The notes: generated by a model not told the origin, from the letters alone. A DNA stretch of 64,000 bases from Streptomyces sp. BV286 (GCF_019090165.1 NZ_JAHRIB010000059.1:1-64000); one strand, 5' to 3'; positions 25,494 to 34,437 are shown, counted from the first letter of the stretch. Made by a program: numbers and translations.

Positions 25494-26786
25494 TTATGCG
25501 CGCCCGGCGGTCTTCTGCGTCTTGCGGGTGACCGAGTCGATGACGACCGTGGCGAGAAGCACACCACCGGTGATCATGTACTGGACCGGCGTGGCGATGC
25601 CCTCGAGGGCCAGGCCGTACTGGATCGAGGTGATGACCATGACACCGAGCAGCGCGTTCCACGTGCGTCCGCGGCCACCGAAGAGGCTGGTACCGCCGAT
25701 GACCGCCGCCGCGATGACGTTCATGAGAAGGTCGCCCGCGCCGGCGCTCTGGTTGGCCGCGGCGATCTTCGAGGCCCAGAACAGACCACCGACGGCGGCG
25801 AAGAAGCCCGCCAGGGCGAAGACCGAGACCCGGACCGCGGTGACGTTGATGCCGGCACGACGGGACGCCTCGACGCTGCCGCCGAGCGCGAAGATCTTGC
25901 GGCCGTAACCCGTGCGGCGCAGCACGAAGTCGGTCACGACCAGGACCAGGACGAACAGCAGCAGCGCCAGCGGGAGGCCCTTGTACTGGTTGAACATGAT
26001 CGCCGCGGCGAACGCGACGATCGCGAGCAGGGCCGTGCGCAGTACGAGGTCGCCCAGCGGCCGGGACGGGATGCCCGCGGCCTCGCGGCGGCGGCTGTCC
26101 AGGAAGCTGGTGACGAAGAAGAGCACCACGGCGACGGTCGCGAGACCGTAGGCGGCGGCGACGTCCGAGAAGTAGTACGTGGTCAGCTTGCCGACCAGGC
26201 CGTCGCCGTCGATGTTGATGGTGCCGTTCTCGCCCAGGATCTGGAGCATGAAGCCGAGCCAGAACAGCAGGCCGGCCAGGGTGACCGCGAACGCGGGCGC
26301 ACCGATCCTGGCGAAGAAGAAGCCGTGCAGCGCACCGATGAACGCGCCGCTCGCGAGGGCGACAAGGATGGCCAGCCACTCGTTCACGCCGTGGGTGACG
26401 CTGAGCACGGCGGTGATGGCACCCGCCACACCGCTGACCGAGCCGACCGACAGGTCGATCTCGCCGAGCAGCAGCACGAAGATGATGCCGACGGACATCA
26501 TGCCGGTGGCGACCATCGCGACGGCGATGTTGTTGAGGTTCTCGGCGGAGAGGAAGGCCGAGTTCAGGCTCTGGAAGATGATGCAGATGATGATCAGGCC
26601 GATGACGACCGGGACGGAGCCCAGGTCGCCGGCCCGCATCTTGCGCTTGAACTCGCCGACGTAGCCGGCCAGCCCCTCTTCGCGCACGAGCAGCCGGGGG
26701 TCGACCACGGTCACCGCGGCGGCGGCGGCCTCGGGGTTCGCGACGACGTGCTCGTCCTTCGTGACGGAGGTCTTGTCGGTGCTCAC
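25494..26786 (-). CDS. xylH: Xylose ABC transporter permease XylH
   Basis: Membrane subunit of a CUT2-family sugar importer, 430 residues. About ten hydrophobic helices. The conserved permease segments IIFVLLLGEIDLSVGSVSG (after helix 3), AVTLAGLLFWLGFM and IAAAVIGGTSLFGGRGR near residue 350 are typical of RbsC/XylH proteins. A charged N-terminal extension of about 50 residues precedes the first helix. GTG 26786 overlaps the xylG stop in GTGA. Last gene of xylFGH; followed by two hairpins. In S. coelicolor this operon imports xylose and is repressed by Rok7B7; the substrate here is assigned by that homology and by the adjacent rok gene. Confidence 0.9.
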   Translation of the reverse strand: MSTDKTSVTKDEHVVANPEAAAAAVTVVDPRLLVREEGLAGYVGEFKRKMRAGDLGSVPVVIGLIIICIIFQSLNSAFLSAENLNNIAVAMVATGMMSVGIIFVLLLGEIDLSVGSVSGVAGAITAVLSVTHGVNEWLAILVALASGAFIGALHGFFFARIGAPAFAVTLAGLLFWLGFMLQILGENGTINIDGDGLVGKLTTYYFSDVAAAYGLATVAVVLFFVTSFLDSRRREAAGIPSRPLGDLVLRTALLAIVAFAAAIMFNQYKGLPLALLLFVLVLVVTDFVLRRTGYGRKIFALGGSVEASRRAGINVTAVRVSVFALAGFFAAVGGLFWASKIAAANQSAGAGDLLMNVIAAAVIGGTSLFGGRGRTWNALLGVMVITSIQYGLALEGIATPVQYMITGGVLLATVVIDSVTRKTQKTAGRA

Positions 26787-27565
26787 TTCTGAGCCTCCCC
26801 GTTGCTGCGCGCCGCACGACGGGTCACGGCGTTGTCCGTGGCGCCGGTGATGGCGGAGATGATCTCTTCCTGTGAGGTGGCCTTGACCTCGAAGACGCCG
26901 TTGTTGCGGCCGAGCCGGAGCACGGCCACCTTGTCGGCGACGGCCTTCACGTCGGCCATGTTGTGGCTGATGAGGAGGACGGCGTGGCCGCGCTCGCGCA
27001 GCCGCTCGACCAGGTCGAGGACCTGGGCGGTCTGCTCGACACCGAGGGCCGCGGTGGGCTCGTCGAGGATGACCAGCTTGGGCTCACCGAGCATGGAGCG
27101 GGCGATGGCCACGGTCTGGCGCTGACCGCCGGACAGCGAGGCGATCGGGATGCGCACGCTGGGGATGCGGATCGACAGCGTCTGGAGCAGTTCGCGCGAG
27201 CGTCGCTCCATCTCGACCTCGTCCAGGATGCCGCGCTTCTTCAGCTCGCGTCCCAGGTAGAGGTTGCCGACGACGTCGATGTTGTCGCACAGCGCGAGGT
27301 CCTGGTAGACGGTCGCGACTCCCAGGCTCTGGGCGTCGTGCGGCCTGTTGATCTGGACGGCCTTGCCGTCCCATTCGATGACACCCTCATCGATGGGGTG
27401 CACGCCGGCGATCGTTTTGACCAGCGTGGACTTTCCGGCGCCGTTGTCGCCGACCAGGGCGACCACCTCACCGGCGTGGACCTCGAGCTCTACGTCGGTG
27501 AGCGCCTGAACGGCACCGAACCGCTTCGAGACCCCGCGCAACGCCAGAACAGGCGTAGCGGACAC
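26783..27565 (-). CDS. xylG: Xylose ABC transporter ATP-binding protein XylG
   Basis: Single-domain ABC ATPase of 260 residues energising xylose import. Walker A is VGDNGAGKSTLVKTIAG, the signature is SLSGGQRQTVAIARS, Walker B is KLVILDEPTAAL, and the H-loop is VLLISHN. Enteric XylG and RbsA proteins are double-length (about 500 residues) with two ABC domains; this one has only one, as in other Streptomyces members, so the transporter would need a homodimer. GTG 27565 is preferred (AAGGAG nine bases upstream) over ATG 27574, which touches the ribosome site. Coupled to xylH by a GTGA overlap. Separated from xylF by about 215 bp with a strong hairpin. Confidence 0.9.
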   Translation of the reverse strand: MSATPVLALRGVSKRFGAVQALTDVELEVHAGEVVALVGDNGAGKSTLVKTIAGVHPIDEGVIEWDGKAVQINRPHDAQSLGVATVYQDLALCDNIDVVGNLYLGRELKKRGILDEVEMERRSRELLQTLSIRIPSVRIPIASLSGGQRQTVAIARSMLGEPKLVILDEPTAALGVEQTAQVLDLVERLRERGHAVLLISHNMADVKAVADKVAVLRLGRNNGVFEVKATSQEEIISAITGATDNAVTRRAARSNGEAQK

Positions 27566-27724
27566 GTGAACCATCTCCTTCGCCGCCTGACCCGGCGGGA
27601 GGTTGTGCAGAAGAGTTTGGGGGATGAAGCGTTCCGTCCGGCGCCCCGCCCTAGCTTGCGGGGCTGGTGGTTGCGGGGCGCCGGATGGGCTTCGAGTACG
27701 ACCGTCCCTCGTGGGCATCTCGCC

Positions 27725-27758
27725 CGTACGGGAATCCAGTGGCGCGGATTCCCGTACG
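27725..27758 (-). terminator. Hairpin between xylF and xylG
   Basis: Perfect 13-bp stem CGTACGGGAATCC (27725-27737 with 27746-27758), eight-base loop. Inside the operon just after xylF, so a partial terminator or RNA-stabilising end that would raise binding-protein output over membrane subunits. Confidence 0.75.
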
Positions 27759-27779
27759 CGGTGAGGGACTTGCCGGTAC

Positions 27780-28898
27780 CTACTTCAGGCCGGCCTTGTC
27801 ACAGGCGGCCTTGAACTTGGGGGTGCAGATCTCGTTGACGGTGTAGATGCCGTCCTTGATGACGGTGTCGTTGATGTTGTCCTTGGTCAGCGAGATGACC
27901 GGGACGAGCACCGACGCGATGCCCTTGGTGGTGGGGCTGTCGACCGAGTCCTTGGCGATGGAGTCGAGCTTCTCGCCCTTGGCGAGGGCGACGGCCATCT
28001 CCGCGGCGACGTCCGCCTCCTGCGGGTAGGGCTTGTAGACGCTCATGAACTGCTCGCCCGAGACGATGCGCTGCACGCCCGCGAGCTCGGCGTCCTGGCC
28101 GGTGACCGGCGGGAGCGGGGAGACACCCGCGGCCTTGAGGGCGGTGATGATGCCGCCCGCCATGCCGTCGTTGGCGGAGTAGACGCCGACGATCTTGTTC
28201 TTGCCGATCGCCGAGATCGCGGCTTCCATGTTGGCGTTGGCGTTCTCCGCCTTCCACTCCTTGGTGTCGTACGACTTGGCGATGTCGACCTTGCCCTCGA
28301 GCTCGGACAGCGCGCCCTTCTTGAAGAGGGCGGCGTTCGGGTCGGTGACCGCGCCGTTCATCATGACGATCTTCGCGGAGGGCTTGGCCTTGTCGCCCAG
28401 GGCCTCCAGGAGCGCCTTGCCCTGGACGCGGCCGACCTCTTCGTTGTCGAAGGAGGTGTAGGCGTCGATCGGGCCTTCGGCGAGGCGGTCGTACGCGACG
28501 ACGGGGATGCCGGCGTCCTTGGCCTTCTTGACGCCGTTGGCGATGGCCTTGGAGTCCACCGCGTCCACGATCAGGACGTCCACCTTGTTGGTGATCATCG
28601 TCTCGACCTGCTGGGACTGCGTGGTCGCGTCCTGCTTGGCGTTGGCGTAGACGACCTCGCCCTTGCCGTTCGTGAGCTCCTTGACCTTCTTCTCGATCAA
28701 GGGCTTGTCGAACTTCTCGTACCGCGCGGTCTGGTTCTCCGGAAGAAGGAGGCCGACCTTGATGTCGTCACCCTTGGCGGCCGACTTGGTGGAGTCGCTC
28801 TTGTCGCCGGACTCCTCGGCGCTGCCACAGGCAGCAAGCGAGACGGCCATCGCACCAGCGGCAACGGCAAAGGCGGCGCGACGCATACGCGTGTTCAC
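27780..28898 (-). CDS. xylF: Xylose ABC transporter substrate-binding lipoprotein XylF
   Basis: Sugar-binding protein of 372 residues, exported and lipid-anchored: signal peptide with lipobox SLAAC at about residues 20-24, then an acidic Ser/Lys linker. The mature domain is of the periplasmic-binding type 1 (ribose/xylose) fold: IKVGLLLPENQTARYEKFDK, VDVLIVDAVDSKAIANGVKK, GIPVVAYDRL, KIVGVYSANDGMAGGIITAL and PVTGQDAELAGVQRI. These match XylF proteins closely. GTG 28898 with GGGAGG eight bases upstream. It heads xylFGH and lies directly downstream of rok7B7 with its own upstream region of about 120 bp, consistent with its reported control by Rok7B7. Confidence 0.93.
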   Translation of the reverse strand: MNTRMRRAAFAVAAGAMAVSLAACGSAEESGDKSDSTKSAAKGDDIKVGLLLPENQTARYEKFDKPLIEKKVKELTNGKGEVVYANAKQDATTQSQQVETMITNKVDVLIVDAVDSKAIANGVKKAKDAGIPVVAYDRLAEGPIDAYTSFDNEEVGRVQGKALLEALGDKAKPSAKIVMMNGAVTDPNAALFKKGALSELEGKVDIAKSYDTKEWKAENANANMEAAISAIGKNKIVGVYSANDGMAGGIITALKAAGVSPLPPVTGQDAELAGVQRIVSGEQFMSVYKPYPQEADVAAEMAVALAKGEKLDSIAKDSVDSPTTKGIASVLVPVISLTKDNINDTVIKDGIYTVNEICTPKFKAACDKAGLK

Positions 28899-28995
28899 TT
28901 CAGAAACCTCCCTGACGAGGCCGCGACGTTGCGGCCGAGGTGGCTGGAAGTCAACTCGGCCACAAGTGCGACGTCAAGAAGTAAATCCTTAACGA

Positions 28996-29013
28996 GATGG
29001 CAACGGTGCCATC
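28996..29013. terminator. Small hairpin between rok7B7 and xylF
   Basis: GATGGCA-ACGG-TGCCATC, perfect seven-pair stem just past the rok7B7 stop. It may terminate rok7B7 or be an operator element in the xylF upstream region. Confidence 0.45.
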
Positions 29014-29019
29014 CGTTCT

Positions 29020-30219
29020 CTAAGTGAAGGCAGGCGTGGCAGCAGTGAGCGATCCGTCCAAAAGGGTTGAATCGCCCATCTCGCTGAGCGCGAGGGCGAG
29101 TGCCCCGAGGACCTCCGCCCGACCGCCAAGTGCCCCTGGCAGAACGGATAGTTGACGCGCCGCACTGGGGATCGCATAGCGGCCGACGGACTCCCTTATG
29201 GGTCCTAGTACGAGCTCTCCGGCCTCGGCGAGATCACCGCCGAGCACCACACGGCTCGGGTTGAGCAAGTTGCAGAGATTGGCCACTCCACTGCCGATGT
29301 GTCGGCCGACGTCGGCGATCACCCGACGGCAGCCAGGGTCTCCGTCCCGCGCCAGCCGTACGACACCTTCCATGGTCAGGTCCGTACCGTGGCTGGACTG
29401 GAGGAGCGGCAGCACATAGCGCGCCGCCGCGAAGGTCTCCAGGCAGCCCCGGTTGCCGCAGCGACAGACGGGGCCGGACTCGTCAAGAGTAATATGCCCG
29501 ATTTCTCCCGCTGTGCCACCCGGGCCGCGATAGATCTTGCCGCTGATCACGAGTCCGGCGCCGACACCGCTCGCGACCTTGATGTACGCCAGGTCGCGCA
29601 CGCCACGGCCGCTCCCCCAGACGAGCTCGCCGAGGGCTCCCAGGTTGGCGTCGTTGTCCACGTGCACCGGCACGCCCAGCCGTCCGCCCAGCTCCTCGGC
29701 GGGCTTGGTGCCGGTCCAGCCCGGCAGGATCGCGGTGGAGCCGAGCGTCCCGGACTCCACGTCGATCGGCCCGGGCACGCCGAGGCCCACTCCCGCGATC
29801 TTCGTGCGGTCCACGCCGGTGGCCGCGATCAGGCGGCTGACCAGCTGTTCCGCCCGGTCGAAGCCCTGTGCGGCGGACGCGTCCACGTCGAGCGGCTCGG
29901 ATTCCTCGGCGAGCACCTGGTGCGCCAGGTTCCCGACCGCGACCCGTAGATGCGTATGGCCGAAGTCGACCCCGATCACGATGCCGGCGTCGCCGCTGAG
30001 GCTGACGCTGCGGGCCCTTCGGCCGCCTGCCGAGGTGGGTGTGACCTCGACCGTTCCGCCGTCCTTCAGCTCGCGCACGATGTTGGAGACCGTGGCCGCG
30101 GACAGCCCCGTCGTCCTCGCGATCTCCGCCTGCGTGAGCGATCCGGCCAGGCGCACCGCGCGTACGACCCGTTCGAGATTGGCTCGGTGCAGCGACGACT
30201 GCGACCCCGGAGTCTCCAC
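29020..30219 (-). CDS. rok7B7: ROK-family transcriptional regulator Rok7B7
   Basis: Regulator of 399 residues that in S. coelicolor affects antibiotic production, carbon catabolite control and represses xylFGH. The N-terminal winged HTH is GSLTQAEIARTTGLSAATVS (about residues 30-60). The ROK kinase-like part follows: IVIGVDFGHTHLRVAVG (ATP-motif relative), GVGLGVPGPIDVESG, VHVDNDANLGALGE and the zinc motif GEIGHITLDES with CRCGNRGCLE. GTG 30219 was chosen because AGGAGG lies five bases upstream; the frame extends to 30270. It lies between ngcEFG and xylFGH on the same strand, which is the arrangement I recall around SCO6008. The acidic catalytic position DNDAN is retained, so loss of kinase activity cannot be claimed. 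Confidence 0.93.
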   Translation of the reverse strand: METPGSQSSLHRANLERVVRAVRLAGSLTQAEIARTTGLSAATVSNIVRELKDGGTVEVTPTSAGGRRARSVSLSGDAGIVIGVDFGHTHLRVAVGNLAHQVLAEESEPLDVDASAAQGFDRAEQLVSRLIAATGVDRTKIAGVGLGVPGPIDVESGTLGSTAILPGWTGTKPAEELGGRLGVPVHVDNDANLGALGELVWGSGRGVRDLAYIKVASGVGAGLVISGKIYRGPGGTAGEIGHITLDESGPVCRCGNRGCLETFAAARYVLPLLQSSHGTDLTMEGVVRLARDGDPGCRRVIADVGRHIGSGVANLCNLLNPSRVVLGGDLAEAGELVLGPIRESVGRYAIPSAARQLSVLPGALGGRAEVLGALALALSEMGDSTLLDGSLTAATPAFT

Positions 30220-30355
30220 GACGACCTCCTGCGTACGGGGTCGCCTCGGTGAGACCCCGTCTATGTCCAACTAGTGAACTCTAAGCTGAGCCGTTTGGGT
30301 TGCCTCCCGTCAAGAGGTTGAGCAAGAGAGGGGCCTGCCGGCGCCCCTACACACC

Positions 30356-30388
30356 AGGGTGGCCCCGGCTCCAATCCGGGACCACCCT
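30356..30388. terminator. Terminator after ngcG
   Basis: AGGGTGGCCCCGG pairs with CCGGGACCACCCT (one mismatch), seven-base loop. A second short hairpin, AGGGGC with GCCCCT, lies at 30329-30348. Both are downstream of ngcG and upstream of rok7B7. Confidence 0.7.
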
Positions 30389-30414
30389 CGCAAACCGAAC
30401 CGACGGCCGAACCG

Positions 30415-31335
30415 TTATTTCAGCGCGCCCGCTGTCAGTCCCTGCACGACCTGGCGCTGGAAGACGATGTACGCGGCGAGCACCGGCAGCATGGCCATCA
30501 CGAGGCCCGCGAAGAGGCCGGACCAGTCACCCTTGTAGCCCTGGCTGACGGCCAGCTGGACGAGTCCCTGGGTGAGGACCTTGTTGTCCGGTTCGGTGTT
30601 GAGCACCGTCGGCAGCATGTACTGGTTCCACTGCCCCAGGAAGTTGAAGATCGTGATGCTGATCAGGCCGGGCTTGGCCATCGGCAGCATGACCTGGAAG
30701 AACGTCCGGGTGTGCGACGCGCCGTCCACGAAGGCCGCCTCGGCCACCGAGGTCGGCAGCGTGCGGAAGAAGGACGTCATGAAGAACACGGTGAACGGCA
30801 ACGAGTAGCCGATGTAGACCAGGATCAGTCCGGGCAGCGTGTTCAGCAGCGCGAGGTTCTGCATGACGTAGAAGAGCGGGACCAGCGCCAGGATGATCGG
30901 GAAGCTCATCCCTCCGATGAACAGGAAGTAGATGAAGCGGTTCCCGGGGAACTCGAAGCGCGCGAGGACGTACGCGGCCATGGAGCCCAGCAGCATGGTG
31001 CCGAGGAGCGAGAACCCCACCACGATGATCGTGTTGAGGAAGTAGTCGCTCATGTTCGCCTCGGTCCAGGCGCGCGACCAGTTGTCGAAGTGGAGCGAGT
31101 CGGGCAGCGCCCACGGCGAACTGAAGATGTCCTTGTCCGTCTTGAACGAGGTCATCACCGCCCAGAGCAGCGGCAGCACGACCATGAACGCCCAGAGGAT
31201 GAGGAAGCCGTGCGAGAAGATGTTGAGGGTCCTGCCGGTGGCCTTCTCGCGCGGCGCGGGCACGGGCACCGACTTGGTGACGGGCGCCGTCCTTCCGGTG
31301 GTCTCGGCGGGGGGAGGCGTGTCGGTCGTCTTCAC
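30415..31335 (-). CDS. ngcG: N-acetylglucosamine/chitobiose ABC transporter permease NgcG
   Basis: MalG-type membrane subunit of a CUT1 importer, 306 residues. A Pro/Thr-rich cytoplasmic N-terminus of about 40 residues precedes six helices (FLILWAFMVVLPLLWAVMTS first). The ATPase-contact loop is VAEAAFVDGASHTRTFFQVM near residues 195-215. GTG 31335 follows GGAGG by six bases. Third gene of ngcEFG, 37 bp after ngcF, followed by a terminator and then rok7B7. The assignment to the NgcEFG system (GlcNAc and N,N'-diacetylchitobiose uptake) rests on the binding protein and the rok7B7 neighbour. No ATPase gene is present, so MsiK is presumed. Confidence 0.85.
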   Translation of the reverse strand: MKTTDTPPPAETTGRTAPVTKSVPVPAPREKATGRTLNIFSHGFLILWAFMVVLPLLWAVMTSFKTDKDIFSSPWALPDSLHFDNWSRAWTEANMSDYFLNTIIVVGFSLLGTMLLGSMAAYVLARFEFPGNRFIYFLFIGGMSFPIILALVPLFYVMQNLALLNTLPGLILVYIGYSLPFTVFFMTSFFRTLPTSVAEAAFVDGASHTRTFFQVMLPMAKPGLISITIFNFLGQWNQYMLPTVLNTEPDNKVLTQGLVQLAVSQGYKGDWSGLFAGLVMAMLPVLAAYIVFQRQVVQGLTAGALK

Positions 31336-31372
31336 TCGTGGCCTCCTCGCGGCTCGGTGAGCTCGGTCTGCA

Positions 31373-32302
31373 TCAGTACTCCAGCCGCTCGCGCCGGCCC
31401 AGCTTCATCACGACCGCCACGAACAGCAGCGTCACGACGAGCAGGGCGACACCGATCGTCGTCGCGTAGGCGGCCTGGCCGTCGCGGAACGCCTTCTGGT
31501 AGACGTACAGCGGCAGGACGGTCGTCGAGTAGTCGGGACCGCCGCCGTTCGGGCCCACGGTCATGATCTGCACGACCGCGAAGGACTCGGCGCCGAGCGC
31601 CAGGATGCCCACGTAGGCCCAGCCGGACTGCACGGTGTCCCACAACAGCGGCAGCGTGATCTTGAAGAACGTCGTGACGCGGTTCGCGCCGTCCAGCAGC
31701 GCGGCCTCGTAGTAGTCCTTGGGAATGGAGGCCATTCCCGCGGAGAAGAGCACCACGAAGAATCCGACGGTGCACCAGACGAGGACCGCGAAGACGCACC
31801 ACAGGGCGAGGTCGGGGTCGCCGAGCCAGTCCGGCTGGACGCTGTCCAGACCCACCGCCTTCAAAGCGGAGTTGATCGCGCCGCTGTTGGGGTTGTAGGC
31901 GAACTGGAACAGCAGGGCGACGATCGCGATCGACAGCACCTGGGGAAAGAAGTAGACCACCTTGTAGAAGGACGAGCCGCGGACTCCGGAGATGGCGGCG
32001 TTCTTCCGGCGCATTCCGCCGACATTGAGCATGAAGGCGAAGAAGAGCGCCATGGTGAGTGTCACCAACGGCAGCAGCAGGACGAACAGCACACTGTGCT
32101 GCAACGACTTCCAGAAGACCTCGTCGTCCAGCATGCGCGTGTAGTTCTTGAAGCCCACCATCTTGAACTCGGGGCTCAGACCGCTCCAGTCCGTGAACGA
32201 ATAGTAGATGGACTGGACGAAGGGCCAGATCACGAAGAGGCCGTAAATGGCCAGGGGCGCCGTCAGGAACCCCACGATGAAACGGTATTTGCCGTGTTGC
32301 AT
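31373..32302 (-). CDS. ngcF: N-acetylglucosamine/chitobiose ABC transporter permease NgcF
   Basis: MalF-type membrane subunit, 309 residues with about six helices. The first helix region is FIVGFLTAPLAIYGLFVIWP, followed by YYSFTDWSGLSPEF. The EAA-type loop is KDYYEAALLDGANRVTTFFK near residues 205-225. ATG 32302 gives the canonical N-terminus MQHGKYRF, although the ribosome site (TAGGA) is closer than usual; a GTG at 32350 is in frame but has no ribosome site. Second gene of the operon, 91 bp after ngcE, the gap being filled by a GC hairpin. Confidence 0.85.
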   Translation of the reverse strand: MQHGKYRFIVGFLTAPLAIYGLFVIWPFVQSIYYSFTDWSGLSPEFKMVGFKNYTRMLDDEVFWKSLQHSVLFVLLLPLVTLTMALFFAFMLNVGGMRRKNAAISGVRGSSFYKVVYFFPQVLSIAIVALLFQFAYNPNSGAINSALKAVGLDSVQPDWLGDPDLALWCVFAVLVWCTVGFFVVLFSAGMASIPKDYYEAALLDGANRVTTFFKITLPLLWDTVQSGWAYVGILALGAESFAVVQIMTVGPNGGGPDYSTTVLPLYVYQKAFRDGQAAYATTIGVALLVVTLLFVAVVMKLGRRERLEY

Positions 32303-32356
32303 TCCTACCGACCCGATCTTCCCGCGAGGGCTGCCGTCGACGCCGCACAACGAGAC

Positions 32357-32387
32357 CCGGGGCCCCGGACACCGCCCGGGGCCCCGG
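32357..32387 (-). terminator. Hairpin between ngcE and ngcF
   Basis: CCGGGGCCCCGG at 32357-32368 and again at 32376-32387; each arm is self-complementary and together they form a 12-bp stem with a seven-base loop, seven bases past the ngcE stop. It parallels the xylF-xylG hairpin. Confidence 0.7.
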
Positions 32388-32393
32388 CCGCGC

Positions 32394-33842
32394 TCACTGG
32401 TGCTTGTAGTGCTGGATGTTGTCGTCCTTGGCCGCCTCGTCGGCGTATCCCTGGATCTTCTTGATGGCCTCGACCGGCGTGAGCCGCCCCGCCATCATCT
32501 CGCCGAGGCCGCCGACGCCGATCTTCTCCTTCTGCAACGCCACGTACCAGTCCTGGATACGCGGGTTGACCACGTTGTCGCCGGCCTTTTCCAGGGCCGC
32601 GACACCGGACTTCAGACCCGGCGTCAGCTCGATGCCGTCGGTGCCGCCGTTGAACGCGGTCAGCGACTTGACGGACGCGGTGAAGTTCTTCGACGAGGCC
32701 TCACTGAGCATGATGCGCAGCTGCTCCATGCCGCCGTCGGTGTTCTTGGCCTTGGCGGGCACGATGAAGGGCTCGCCGCCCGACGCCCAGATGGTGCCGA
32801 AGGGCATCTTGTCCGAGCCGTCGATGCCGCTGGGCGCGTTCACCGCGAGGTCGAAGTCCTTCGGCATCGTCTTCGCCGCCTCGTTCTCCACCCAGGAGCC
32901 GTTCGGGATGAAGAGCGCCTTGCCCTCGGTCCAGGCCGTCTGGGACTGGATGTGGTCCAGACCCGGGGTGCCCTTGAGGATGTAGCCCTTCTTGTAGAGC
33001 TCGTAGTAGGCCTCGAAGCAGGTCTTGACGGCAGGGTGCTTCCAGGCGTTCGGCTCCAGGTTGTCGATGGCGTCGAGGACCTCGCGGCCGCCGACCTTGG
33101 CGATCATCGGGTAGAGCGAGAAGGGGATGTAGTACGGGTGCTTGCCCGCGTACGTCCAGCCCGCGATGCCCTTCTTCTTCGCCTTCGCGCAGACCGCGAG
33201 CATGTCGTCCCAGGTCTCCGGGTACGTCGCGTCGAGGGACTCCAGCGCCTTCTGCGAGTACCAGACGCCGTAGACGGTGTACGCGTAGTACATGATCCAG
33301 ACCGGGTCGCCGTCGAACTGGCCCATCTCGACGATGCCGGGGCGCAGGGTGTCCCGGACCTTCTTGCTCGGGTCGTCGACGGACGGCGCGTCGAGGAGCG
33401 GGGTGAGGTCCGAGAGCTGCTTCTTGCCGACGAGGACGCCCATGTCCATCTGCTCGGCACCCGAGTTGTCGATCAGGTCCGGCGGGGTCCCCTGGTTGAA
33501 GCGCGGCTGCAGGACCGACTGGATCTTCTGGGTGGAGGAGAACTTGACCTTGGCCTTGGGGAAGTTCTTCTCGTAGACCGCCTTGGCGTCCTCGGCGTAC
33601 TTCGTGCCGAAACCGCCGTCGAAGATGACGATCTCGAGCGGAGCGCTCTCGTTGACCGCGAGCGGGTTCTCCTTGGACTTCTTTCCCTTCTCGACCTTGT
33701 CCTCGCTGCCGCTGTCGCCGCTTGCGCACGCCGACAGGAAACTCATCGTGGGTACGGAAATCAGACCGAGCGCGGCGGACCGCTTGATCAGGTCTCGGCG
33801 GCCGACACCCTCGCGGTTGTTGTGGGCGGAAGTGGATCCCAT
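32394..33842 (-). CDS. ngcE: N-acetylglucosamine/chitobiose-binding lipoprotein NgcE
   Basis: Extracellular solute-binding protein of 482 residues. The N-terminus has a twin-arginine motif (GRRDLIKRSAALG) followed by a hydrophobic stretch ending in the lipobox FLSAC near residue 39, so it is predicted to be a Tat-exported lipoprotein. The mature part shows LEIVIFDGGFGTKYAEDAKA, PPDLIDNSGAEQMDMG, WYSQKALESLDATYPETWDD and GKALFIPNGSWVENE, consistent with the NgcE branch of binding proteins known for GlcNAc and chitobiose. ATG 33842 follows GAGGA by seven bases. First gene of ngcEFG. I looked for a DasR site upstream and found none. Confidence 0.88.
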   Translation of the reverse strand: MGSTSAHNNREGVGRRDLIKRSAALGLISVPTMSFLSACASGDSGSEDKVEKGKKSKENPLAVNESAPLEIVIFDGGFGTKYAEDAKAVYEKNFPKAKVKFSSTQKIQSVLQPRFNQGTPPDLIDNSGAEQMDMGVLVGKKQLSDLTPLLDAPSVDDPSKKVRDTLRPGIVEMGQFDGDPVWIMYYAYTVYGVWYSQKALESLDATYPETWDDMLAVCAKAKKKGIAGWTYAGKHPYYIPFSLYPMIAKVGGREVLDAIDNLEPNAWKHPAVKTCFEAYYELYKKGYILKGTPGLDHIQSQTAWTEGKALFIPNGSWVENEAAKTMPKDFDLAVNAPSGIDGSDKMPFGTIWASGGEPFIVPAKAKNTDGGMEQLRIMLSEASSKNFTASVKSLTAFNGGTDGIELTPGLKSGVAALEKAGDNVVNPRIQDWYVALQKEKIGVGGLGEMMAGRLTPVEAIKKIQGYADEAAKDDNIQHYKHQ

Positions 33843-34437
33843 GCTCAAGTCCTCGCCTTCATCAGGACTCAGGCGGTGAACCGGACCCTCCCCGGCACCG
33901 CGATTGGTACTGCATTACCCGGGGGAAACCCCCGGCCCCCCGGTGGGAAATCAGGTCGGACAGGTTGCCCGGCGCTTCCGCGAGGGGACGTCAGTAGAGC
34001 TGGATCGTGCGTGGAATACAGGGTTCCGCGGGAATGCGCGGCTGTCGCTCATCGCCGCGCCCCCTCGTCTCCCCGGGCCGTGTCTGTCCACGACCGGTCG
34101 AACGACTGGGCGGACGCCGACAGGTATAGTCCACTTCCCGCCAGCGGAGCAAGATCGAATGCACAGTTGGCCGACACTCTTTCCCGAAGTGAGACCTCGC
34201 GGAAATATGAGCTGCCCGCAGGCCCGCCGCACAGCGAGCACCCAGGGAACGATCAGCGCCCGAACAGGAAGCCGACAGGTGGACCCCGGGGCGGACCATT
34301 CGGGCAGCTGTCGCGATTACCCCCGTACGCCACGTCCAACACCCTTGACATCGCTGGACACTTGACTCCCTACTGGACCTTGCGCAGCGAAGCTGACAAC
34401 GTTGTCCAGGCGCACGTGACAGGGAGGGTGCTGGCGC
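33843..34437. other. Long divergent intergenic region, ngcE / GH92
   Basis: 595 bp without a convincing gene; the open frames have poor third-position GC. It contains a small hairpin CCGGGGG-AAA-CCCCCGG (33919-33935) in the ngcE leader, a relatively A/T-rich middle, a perfect TTGACA (34345-34350) on the + strand and the GACAACGTTGTC operator before the GH92 gene. Confidence 0.6.
34394..34406. promoter_or_regulatory. Candidate operator GACAACGTTGTC upstream of GH92 gene
   Basis: TGACAACGTTGTC, a 12-bp perfect palindrome with central CG, within the wider near-palindrome CTGACAACGTTGTCCAG. It starts 44 bp upstream of the GH92 start codon. Same motif at 39801 and 39846. LacI-family-like. Confidence 0.7.

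Noticed and set aside
33904..34365. Open frame of 153 codons in the ngcE/GH92 gap
   Set aside because: Third-position GC is not elevated, composition is random and no ribosome site is present.
33843..34437. DasR (dre) site before ngcE
   Set aside because: No sequence close to the ACTGGTCTAGACCACT-type consensus was found.
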